DNA of 64,000 nucleotides from Leptospirales bacterium. Its GTDB lineage: Bacteria; Spirochaetota; Leptospiria; Leptospirales; Leptonemataceae. Both the position numbers and the translations under genes were made by a program. Location: NCBI GenBank assembly GCA_019694655.1, contig JAIBBN010000004.1, forward strand, positions 210,348 through 274,347, read 5' to 3'. A model generated the notes under the pieces. That model made no database searches, was not told the origin of the DNA, and was given only the letters and a program-made list of their open reading frames with translations. Shown here piece by piece: positions 44,799 to 51,930 of this stretch (its first letter is position 1; each line of letters begins with the position of its first letter).

Positions 44799-45215
44799 AT
44801 GGAAATGAAACAAGTTGCGGCAGCGCTTTGCCTGTTTGTGGCGCTGGCATCCTGTCAGAGCGCAGCGGCCCGATTCAGCCGCGATAACCAGATTGATGTT
44901 TACGGACGCCATGGCTGCGGTTTCTGTCAGGAAATGGTGCGTAATCTTGAGCAGAGCGCGTTGGCCTACCGATTCTTTGACATCGACGAGAGTGAAAGTC
45001 GGCGCAGAGAGATGTGGCAGCTGGTTCGCCAGACCGACCCGACCGTAGAGAGCTTCCATCTGCCGGTCATGCGCGTCAATGGCGCGGTGCTGATCGGTCC
45101 GGAATGGTCGGCGGTGGAGGCGCTTCTGAAGCCGGCGCCCAGGCCGGCCACAGCGGAGCAGGCGGAAGAAGATGACTTTGATCCCGACTACAATGCCAAT
45201 CCAAACAGTCGATGA
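44799..45215 (+). CDS. Glutaredoxin-like lipoprotein with CGFC motif
   Basis: A 138-residue protein with lipobox L-A-S-C (Cys19). A thioredoxin/glutaredoxin-like domain runs from about residue 30: D-V-Y-G-R-H-G-C40-G-F-C43 is the redox pair, followed by F-D-I-D-E-S, the cis-proline strand L-P-V-M-R-V-N-G and an end helix. The last 25 residues are acidic. Expected in the periplasm attached to a membrane, where it could reduce or isomerise disulfides. It is divergent from the FMN gene with a 34-bp gap, so shared regulation is possible. Confidence 0.82.
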   Translation: MEMKQVAAALCLFVALASCQSAAARFSRDNQIDVYGRHGCGFCQEMVRNLEQSALAYRFFDIDESESRRREMWQLVRQTDPTVESFHLPVMRVNGAVLIGPEWSAVEALLKPAPRPATAEQAEEDDFDPDYNANPNSR

Positions 45216-45218
45216 GAC

Positions 45219-47288
45219 TCAGAGCGTGTCGCCGTCAATGCGCGTAACGTGAATCACCCCCGGAACGCCCTGCAGCGACTCGAAAATTTCCCGCAGATGG
45301 TCAATGTGCTCCACCTCCACCAGAAAACGAGCGTGCATCGTGTCCTCGCCGTTGCGCGGAATATCCGCTTCGGCCTTTAGTATGTTGGTGTAGGTTCGAG
45401 TGATTCCGCCCACCAGATCGAGATACAGTCCCTGCCGGTCGCGAGCGCGGATTTCAATTGGCACCGGATATTTCTCAGTGAGACCTTCCCATTTGACAGA
45501 AATGATGCGATTGCGCTCGCTGCGGGTAAGGTGCGGACAATCAACGCGGTGTACGGTAACGCCTCGGCCGCGAGTAACAAAACCAATGATGCGGTCGCCT
45601 GGCACCGGTCGGCAGCAGCCGGCATAGCGCACCGGAATATCGGTAGCGCCCGCTACCTCAATGGGCACCAACTTCGGGTCGTCGGTCTTGGCGCGGCGAA
45701 TGCGGATTTCCTCCAGATCCTCCAGCCGCCCGCGTTTCCGCGGCGGAGTCTGCTGCACGTCGTCGCGCGCTGGCGCTGGCTGCTCTTCTTCCTGGATGCG
45801 CCGAAAGTAGGAGCGCAATTTCTGCCGGGCCCTCGGCGACTTGATGTAGCGCAGCCAGCTGGGAGAAGGTTGTGCGCTCTTATCGGTTAAGATTTCTACA
45901 CGGTCTCCGCTTTTCAATTCGTGACGCAGGGGGACAATGCGATCATTGACGCGCGCGCCCCTGCAGCTCAGGCCGATTTCAGTGTGAATGCGAAAGGCGA
46001 GATCGAGAACAGTGGAGCCAACCGGCAAATCAATAACATCCCCCTTTGGCGTAAAAACGTATACCTCATCGGGGTGTAGCTCCTGGCGCAGGTCCTCGAT
46101 AAATTCGCTGGAATCGTCGCCGCCTTCCATCAATCGCTTCAGCCGCTTGAGCCATTTGATGCGCGTTAAGTCCATGGTAGCGGCGCCGCCGCTTTTGTAG
46201 ATCCAGTGCGCAGCAACGCCGTAGTCCGCGACTTCGTTCATTTCCTGGGTCCGGATTTGAATCTCCAGGGGCTTGCCGTCCGGTCCCACCACCGTAGTAT
46301 GCAGACTCTGGTAGCCGTTGTTCTTGGGCATTGCAATGTAGTCTTTGAATCGGCCCTGGATCGGCGGCCAGAGCGTATGGACGATGCCCAGCGCGCCGTA
46401 GCAATCGCGCATTTCATTGACGATGATGCGAATGCCGCGCAGATCGTAGATTTCGCTGAGCCGTTTCTCCTGCTGAATCATTTTCTGATGGATGGAGAAG
46501 GTATGCTTGGCTCGACCTTCAATGCGCGCCGAGATATGAATCTCCTGCAGGCGCTGAAACAGGACCTTCTTGATTGTATTGATGAATTCTTCGCGATCGT
46601 GCCGCGATTGCGCCAGCGTCGCTTCGATAGCGCTGAATTCATCCGGATTCAACCGCGAAAAGGCAAGGTCCTCCAGTTCCGATTTCATACGAAACATGCC
46701 CAGCCTGCCGGCAATCGGCGCATAGATATCCAGGACTTCGCGGGCAATGCGTTGCACCTTTTCCGCCTTCTGGAATTGCAGCGTTCGCATATTGTGCAGC
46801 TTGTCTGCCAGTTTGATCAGAATGACGCGGACGTCCTGGGCCGTGGCCAGCAGCATCATCCGAATGTTTTCCGCGGCTTCGCGCTCCTTCAGTCGCGAAT
46901 AGAGGCGCGGATTGTCCTCCCGTACGCTCTTGTTCTTCACCAGCGAGATCTTGGTGACCGCTTTGACCAACGCGTTGACTTCGTCGCCGAAGCGACGCTG
47001 GATCGAATCAGCGCTGAATTTTGTATCTTCGACGACATCATGCAGAAGTCCGGCGGCAATGCTGGCTGAATCGAGGCTCTGTTCAGCCAGCAAGGCGCTT
47101 ACGGCTAAGGGATGGATGATGTAGGGCTCGCCAGAAAGGCGCTTTTGATCGCGATGTGCGCGGTTGGCAAAGCGAAAGGCCTGGCGAATTTGATGAAGAT
47201 CTGGATTGCGTACGTTTTTGCGCACGAGACGGATCAAATCGCGGTATGATTTGAGTATCTTGAACGCCGATGCGTCCGTAGCAATCAT
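45219..47288 (-). CDS. Bifunctional (p)ppGpp synthetase/hydrolase (Rsh, RelA/SpoT)
   Basis: A 689-residue cytoplasmic stringent-response enzyme. In order: an HD hydrolase domain (Y-I-I-H-P-L-A-V, L-L-H-D-V-V-E-D-T with the HD pair), the synthetase domain (Y-D-L-R-G-I-R-I-I-V, D-Y-I-A-M-P-K-N-N-G-Y-Q-S-L-H-T, Q-I-R-T), TGS (Y-V-F-T-P-K-G-D-V), a Cys/His-rich segment (G-C-C-R-P-V-P-G-D) and a C-terminal ACT domain. Both the HD pair and the synthetase loop look intact, so it should both make and hydrolyse (p)ppGpp. Convergent with the glutaredoxin-like gene, 3 bp between stops. Confidence 0.95.
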   Translation of the reverse strand: MIATDASAFKILKSYRDLIRLVRKNVRNPDLHQIRQAFRFANRAHRDQKRLSGEPYIIHPLAVSALLAEQSLDSASIAAGLLHDVVEDTKFSADSIQRRFGDEVNALVKAVTKISLVKNKSVREDNPRLYSRLKEREAAENIRMMLLATAQDVRVILIKLADKLHNMRTLQFQKAEKVQRIAREVLDIYAPIAGRLGMFRMKSELEDLAFSRLNPDEFSAIEATLAQSRHDREEFINTIKKVLFQRLQEIHISARIEGRAKHTFSIHQKMIQQEKRLSEIYDLRGIRIIVNEMRDCYGALGIVHTLWPPIQGRFKDYIAMPKNNGYQSLHTTVVGPDGKPLEIQIRTQEMNEVADYGVAAHWIYKSGGAATMDLTRIKWLKRLKRLMEGGDDSSEFIEDLRQELHPDEVYVFTPKGDVIDLPVGSTVLDLAFRIHTEIGLSCRGARVNDRIVPLRHELKSGDRVEILTDKSAQPSPSWLRYIKSPRARQKLRSYFRRIQEEEQPAPARDDVQQTPPRKRGRLEDLEEIRIRRAKTDDPKLVPIEVAGATDIPVRYAGCCRPVPGDRIIGFVTRGRGVTVHRVDCPHLTRSERNRIISVKWEGLTEKYPVPIEIRARDRQGLYLDLVGGITRTYTNILKAEADIPRNGEDTMHARFLVEVEHIDHLREIFESLQGVPGVIHVTRIDGDTL

Positions 47289-47360
47289 AGCAGAAGGAGG
47301 GGGCCGGGGCGGGTCGGGGGCAAGTCAAAAATATGTGACGTCAGGATCGCGGTTTCTGCG

Positions 47361-48215
47361 TCATTCCCGAAGGCGCAGCAGCAGCGCGCTCAGACCATCT
47401 AGAAATTTGTTGCGATTTGCCGCGGCAAGTCGTCCCGATAGTTCGGCGACGCTTTCAAATTCAATGCGCAATTCGAGGCGCAGATCCTCCAGATCCTCCG
47501 GGATTTCCAGCTGAACGCCGCGCGGCAGGCCGAGGGCCCGCTTGAGCCGATAGACCTCGCTCTTCAAGGCGCTGTAGGCCGGTCTGCGCAGGCTGCGAAC
47601 GGTATCACGAATCAACTCCGCCGGAAAACTCTGGCTTTTGCCACTAAAGCCGCGATCCTCAGCTTCGGCGCTTTGCCAGGCTTCCTGGCGCCTGGCTTCG
47701 TCCAGTTCGACCAGATCCAGCATCAGATCGCGCACCAGATTGCGACGTATGGACCGCTTTCGAAAAAGATTGCTCCAACGATTTCTTTCGAGCTCTGGAA
47801 GTCGCTCCCAGAGGCGCAAGATCGGGAAGGGCGGATCAAAGTCGACTGCCAGCTGCAAACAATCCTCGGCCAGTTTTGCCCAGCCCTGCCATTCCTCCAG
47901 ATTCTTGTAGTTCAAGGATTGCCCGAGGGCGTTCAAAGCTGCCTGTGGACTGGCCTCGGCAAATTGCCCAAGCCAGCGCGCCAGTTGGCCTTTATGCAGC
48001 GGAAAGAGGCGCATCAAGATCTTCAGCGAGCGATCCGAAGCCAGGTCGTCAATCTCCAGCAGCAGCGCAGCAGCGGACGGATCTGCACTCTTGCGCAACA
48101 GATAGACGGACTCCCCGCGCTGCAGCAGGAGTTGGAGACCGCAGTCATCTTTCCCCGGATAAGCATAGCTATGGTCGGTGATGGCCTTCAGCTGATCGCC
48201 ATGGATCCATTTCAT
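47361..48215 (-). CDS. Hypothetical protein
   Basis: A 284-residue soluble, charged, mostly helical protein with no signal peptide. ATG 48215 (M-K-W-I-H-G-D) is chosen; the frame is open upstream to 48275, but the extra residues are an unnatural Arg-rich stretch. Visible features are helical segments with L-x-x-L repeats, R-R-N-L-V-R-D-L-M-L-D-L-V-E-L-D, and a C-terminal helical part containing P-R-G-V-Q-L-E-I-P-E-D-L-E-D. I do not recognise the family. Its start overlaps the divergent mtgA start by 15 bp. Confidence 0.55.
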   Translation of the reverse strand: MKWIHGDQLKAITDHSYAYPGKDDCGLQLLLQRGESVYLLRKSADPSAAALLLEIDDLASDRSLKILMRLFPLHKGQLARWLGQFAEASPQAALNALGQSLNYKNLEEWQGWAKLAEDCLQLAVDFDPPFPILRLWERLPELERNRWSNLFRKRSIRRNLVRDLMLDLVELDEARRQEAWQSAEAEDRGFSGKSQSFPAELIRDTVRSLRRPAYSALKSEVYRLKRALGLPRGVQLEIPEDLEDLRLELRIEFESVAELSGRLAAANRNKFLDGLSALLLRLRE

Positions 48216-49037
48216 CTGCCGCCAAGCGGCCCGCCGCCTCCTGGATTGCCAGAAAAATCTGGCAGCGCGAAGCAAGGCAGCCGCTACTGCCCTGTGCGAC
48301 AGGCCTGGCTGACGCTGATCTGGATTCTCTTATTTCCGGCATGCGTCTATGCCTTCCAGACGCTTGCAGTTGCCATTCTTGAGGCCAGAGCCGGCTTCAA
48401 CGGCAGCCGTCCGGCGCTGCTATCTGCCGATGGTCGACTGCTGCTTCGCGAGTTTGATGCGCTACGCAGCAGCGCGCCGCCGCCAACAGCATTGGCGTCG
48501 ATCGATCGATTGCCCGAGGCCTGCCTGGTTGGATTGCTTTTCCAGGAGGACCAGCAATTCTACGAACATCGCGGCTTGAGTCTTCGTGAATTGTCGCGGT
48601 CGCTGCGACGAGCGCTGGCTGGCGGTCGGTTGCGAGGCGCTTCGACCATCACCCAGCAACTGGCGCGCAGCCTATTCCTCAGTCGAGAGCGGACGCTCTG
48701 GCGCAAGGTGCGCGAAGCTCGTATGGCGCAGGCCATGGAAGCGAGCTTCAGCAAACGGGAAATCCTGGAGTTGTATTTGAATCGAGTCTACTGGGGCGGC
48801 GCCGAATCTGGACTGGAATCTGCGGCGCAACGCCGCTTTGGTCGGCCGGCCAGCCGCCTGGATCGCGAGCAATGCGCGATGCTGGTAGCCGGACTTCCCT
48901 CGCCGGCGCTATGCGCGGACAGCAGGAACTGCCGCGATCTTGCAACCTTGCGGCGAAAGCGTCGTATCCTTAGTTTTCTGGAAAAGCGCGATCGTGGTCG
49001 CCTTCGCGGGGAGGGCGAACCCTTTCGCGTCGAATAG
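48201..49037 (+). CDS. mtgA: Monofunctional peptidoglycan glycosyltransferase MtgA-like (GT51)
   Basis: A 278-residue membrane-anchored GT51 enzyme that polymerises lipid II into glycan strands. One transmembrane helix (about 35-60) precedes the domain. The catalytic Glu116 is in L-F-Q-E-D-Q-Q-F-Y-E-H-R-G, followed by G-A-S-T-I-T-Q-Q-L-A-R-S-L-F-L, R-K-x-x-E-A, E-I-L-E-L-Y-L-N-R-V-Y-W-G and P-S-P. There is no transpeptidase domain. ATG 48201 overlaps the divergent gene at 48215; a GTG 30 codons downstream would avoid the overlap but lacks an obvious ribosome-binding site. Confidence 0.88.
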   Translation: MDPFHLPPSGPPPPGLPEKSGSAKQGSRYCPVRQAWLTLIWILLFPACVYAFQTLAVAILEARAGFNGSRPALLSADGRLLLREFDALRSSAPPPTALASIDRLPEACLVGLLFQEDQQFYEHRGLSLRELSRSLRRALAGGRLRGASTITQQLARSLFLSRERTLWRKVREARMAQAMEASFSKREILELYLNRVYWGGAESGLESAAQRRFGRPASRLDREQCAMLVAGLPSPALCADSRNCRDLATLRRKRRILSFLEKRDRGRLRGEGEPFRVE

Positions 49038-49116
49038 GACCGCCGCCGACTGCTGGCTCAGAGTCTGGTGAAAGCAATTTCTGGTTGCGGGCGCCGCCGG
49101 TCCTCGCGCGGCTAGT

Positions 49117-49596
49117 ATGGCTATGGAAAAGGTCACGAGCCTGTTACAAAAGATCTATCTGTTTAAGGACATGAGTCCGCAGGAGGTCGACCGCATCGCT
49201 CGCCTGATAGAGGAAAAGAGCGTCAGTTCCGGCCAGACCATTTTCTATCAGGGCGAGGAACCACAGGCGATCTATTTCGTGGCGCTGGGTACCATGCGCC
49301 TGGTGGGCAAAGACGAAGACCGCGACTACGGAATTCTGGGGAGCGGGGCCCATTTTGGCGAATTGCCTTTTCTGGACGGACAGCCGCATACTTTTACGGT
49401 GCGAGCGGCGGAGCCCGGCGCTCTATTTGTGCTGAGCTACGAAAGACTGCGCAAGTTGCTGGAACATGAGCCGGCGATTGCCTCCAGTTTTTACCGCTCT
49501 GTAGCGCACTATCTCTCCACGCGTCTGCGGGCTGTCACCAGCGACCTGATGTTTGCTCGCGAACAATATCAGGCGCTACACGACCGACATCACTGA
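49117..49596 (+). CDS. Cyclic nucleotide-binding domain protein without DNA-binding domain
   Basis: A 159-residue protein formed by one cNMP-binding (CRP-like) beta-roll and a C-terminal helix. Recognisable parts are I-F-Y-Q-G-E-E-P-Q-A-I-Y-F-V-A-L-G-T and the cassette H-F-G-E-L-P-F-L. In CRP the cassette continues with the Arg-Ser that holds the cyclic phosphate; here the corresponding place reads P-H-T, so classical cAMP binding is doubtful. No helix-turn-helix follows, so it is not a transcription factor by itself. Ligand and partner are unknown. Convergent with the amidase gene. Confidence 0.8.
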   Translation: MAMEKVTSLLQKIYLFKDMSPQEVDRIARLIEEKSVSSGQTIFYQGEEPQAIYFVALGTMRLVGKDEDRDYGILGSGAHFGELPFLDGQPHTFTVRAAEPGALFVLSYERLRKLLEHEPAIASSFYRSVAHYLSTRLRAVTSDLMFAREQYQALHDRHH

Positions 49597-49631
49597 TTAA
49601 GCGCAGAAAGGGGCGGACCGCTGGCTGAAGC

Positions 49632-50990
49632 TCAATCGACTACCGATTGGAAGTAATTGCCCCCGGGCAATTCGCGGTAACGCTGAAAATCGAGCGCCTG
49701 ACCGCGCGGATAGTAGGGACTGGCTGCAGCGGCGCGATCGATTTCCAGACCAACGAACAGCGAGTAGACTCCGGCAGCCAGCGCCCGCGCCACCTCCTCG
49801 CGTTTGCCCATCAGTAGATCGCGGTCCCGTCGTACGTCAATATAGCCAATTTCCAGGTAGGCATTGATTGCATTGATCAATTCGGGCATACTGTAAGCGC
49901 TCACGTAAGGAGGCGCCAATCGTCCCATGGCCCGGGCGCGTCTGGCCGGCGGCAATTGTGCGCGTACTGCAAACTGAACAAAGCGCATCAACTCATCGGA
50001 GGCCAGGTAGTTGTCGCCGCCAAAACCCATGACTCCTCCCTCGCGTCTCCACGCTTCGGCTTGCGCCTGCTCTCGTTCCCAGAAAACGCCAGTCGGCCGA
50101 AAATCGGCAAAGGAATGGGCATAGGGGCCAGGTTGATTGGGCTCGTACAGTTTTTCCCAGCCCGGCGGTTGGGCATAGCGCCATTGGACCATGTTCTGTC
50201 GCAAACCGCGATTCTTGCGCGAGTCGATGCGCGATCCATCGCGCAACGTGCGGTAGCCATTGAAATAGACCCAGGTGTCGGCGCGCGCCGCTTCCCACTG
50301 ACTCCATCCCGGATCAGTAACCAGCCACGTCCCGTACCAAGGGCTCTGCTTGAAGTCTGCAAGCGGACGTTGTCCCAGATGAATGGCGCGCAGCATGTCA
50401 AAGGTGGCATAGCCTGGCGTAAGTACTGCAGCCATGCCGCCCGGATGGTTGGGTCCGGCTGGATTCATGTGCAGCGATAGCACCAGCTCTGGCTGGCGAC
50501 TGTTAATGAAGGAAATGCGGCCGGGTTGGATGCGGCCATCGGCATCCGGAAAGTCATAAAGTCGAAAGGGCGCGTTGCGGTCTTCGCCGCTGCGATAGCG
50601 GTGCGTTGCAAAGTTATCCGTGCGCGACATTGAAGTTTCAAAGATCACACGCTGGAATCGACTCTGCCTGGAGAAGCGTTGCAGGATTGACTGGAATTCG
50701 CGCCAGCCAGACTCCGTCTGCGTCAGGTCCAGGTAGCGCTGTACACGCTTTCCCAGATCCAGAACGATTACATGTTCGCGGTAACCGCGATATCCGGCGC
50801 CGTACAGGAAGGGACTGAGGTACTGGCGGGTTACCGGATCCCACTTGTCGTCGTTACCGCGGCCATTGGCCCCGCCATGACCCGGATCAACAACTACCCG
50901 ATAAACCGGTATGCCGTTTTCGCTGCCCAGCGGCGAAAGCGCGGCACAAGATACGATTAGAAGAAATGCAAAGAGCAGTCTGCCAGTCAC
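49632..50990 (-). CDS. N-acetylmuramoyl-L-alanine amidase (Amidase_3 family), exported
   Basis: A 452-residue exported zinc amidase cleaving the amide between MurNAc and the stem peptide. After a signal peptide (lipobox-like V-S-C) the first zinc ligand is H38 in V-V-V-D-P-G-H-G-G, and a later ligand is in L-V-L-S-L-H-M-N-P. The N-terminal half has a long inserted region between motifs (residues about 45-170), and the C-terminal part ends the fold with Y-L-E-I-G-Y-I-D-V. It is longer than simple AmiC catalytic domains. Preceded by the 51007-51771 gene with a 16-bp gap, so co-transcribed. Confidence 0.85.
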   Translation of the reverse strand: MTGRLLFAFLLIVSCAALSPLGSENGIPVYRVVVDPGHGGANGRGNDDKWDPVTRQYLSPFLYGAGYRGYREHVIVLDLGKRVQRYLDLTQTESGWREFQSILQRFSRQSRFQRVIFETSMSRTDNFATHRYRSGEDRNAPFRLYDFPDADGRIQPGRISFINSRQPELVLSLHMNPAGPNHPGGMAAVLTPGYATFDMLRAIHLGQRPLADFKQSPWYGTWLVTDPGWSQWEAARADTWVYFNGYRTLRDGSRIDSRKNRGLRQNMVQWRYAQPPGWEKLYEPNQPGPYAHSFADFRPTGVFWEREQAQAEAWRREGGVMGFGGDNYLASDELMRFVQFAVRAQLPPARRARAMGRLAPPYVSAYSMPELINAINAYLEIGYIDVRRDRDLLMGKREEVARALAAGVYSLFVGLEIDRAAAASPYYPRGQALDFQRYRELPGGNYFQSVVD

Positions 50991-51006
50991 CGGCCAAGCG
51001 GCCCCG

Positions 51007-51771
51007 TCAGGACGAAGCCCCCCCCTGCTGGCCTTGATTGCCAGACAGTCCTTCGGCGTCCAGGAGATCTACATGATAGCGATCGGCGACTTCGCGCTGT
51101 TTGGCGGGATCATTTTGAAGCTGGGACAGCGCCGAAATTGCAAAGCGCTTTGCCAGCCGCAGATGATCTACGGCCAGGTCCGGCCGTTGCTCATTGAGCA
51201 TCTGCCGCGCGTTAGCCGACTGCTGGTAGGCCAGCTGCAATTTGAAGGCGCCCTGCCGAATGCGACGGCCGTCCTGGTAGTTGGCGACTTGTCCAGGTTC
51301 CGTTCCAAAGGTCATCTCCTGATCGACGATCTGGCTGGAGAGTTGCGTGATGATTTCGGAAAGCTGCCGTTGAAAACGATCGGCGAATTTGCCATACGCA
51401 GCCCGAGCCAGTTCATGCGCTTCACGGTGCTTGCTGCGAGAAAGCAAATAGCGGCGGGTATAAAAGGCTTCCTGGGCTTCGCGGTAGAGTTCCTTGATTT
51501 TGGTCAGATCTTCGGCGGTTCCCTGAACCTGCGTGCCGAAGTTGGCAACCAGCACCGCCAGTCGCCGGATATCTGTAAGATTGAGCCGCTGGAGAATCTC
51601 CACTTCCTGCGAGGCCAGGTGGCGATCAAGGGCATTGCCGCCTTCCGCCTGGAGATTGGCTGGCGCTGAGTCTGAAGCGCCTGGTTCCACGTTCTGAGCG
51701 CCAAGCGGCGCCAGGCCTGCGGCAAAGGCCAGGCCAAGCAGGAATAGGGAAATCCGACTGTGAATCGTCAT
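51007..51771 (-). CDS. Secreted helical protein of unknown function
   Basis: A 254-residue exported protein. The signal peptide is clear (I-S-L-F-L-L-G-L-A-F-A-A-G-L, cleavage near L-G-A-Q). The mature region is helical with patterns such as A-Q-E-A-F-Y-T-R-R-Y-L-L-S-R-S-K-H-R-E-A-H-E-L-A, consistent with TPR-like hairpins, and ends in a Gly/Gln-rich tail. No catalytic motif is seen. It is the first gene of a probable operon with the cell-wall amidase; a periplasmic helper role is only a guess. Confidence 0.6.
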   Translation of the reverse strand: MTIHSRISLFLLGLAFAAGLAPLGAQNVEPGASDSAPANLQAEGGNALDRHLASQEVEILQRLNLTDIRRLAVLVANFGTQVQGTAEDLTKIKELYREAQEAFYTRRYLLSRSKHREAHELARAAYGKFADRFQRQLSEIITQLSSQIVDQEMTFGTEPGQVANYQDGRRIRQGAFKLQLAYQQSANARQMLNEQRPDLAVDHLRLAKRFAISALSQLQNDPAKQREVADRYHVDLLDAEGLSGNQGQQGGASS

Positions 51772-51930
51772 ATTAGAAGAGCTCCGGGGAAAGCGGCCTG
51801 ATCGGGCTGTTTTTTCAGCAATCTGTCAAACGAAAAACCCGCCCCCTGCCGCAAGCTCGATTCGTTTCTTCTGCACTCTTAAGCGGAAGCGATCGACATA
51901 AGAAGGAAGGGCGGCAAACGGTTCGAAACG

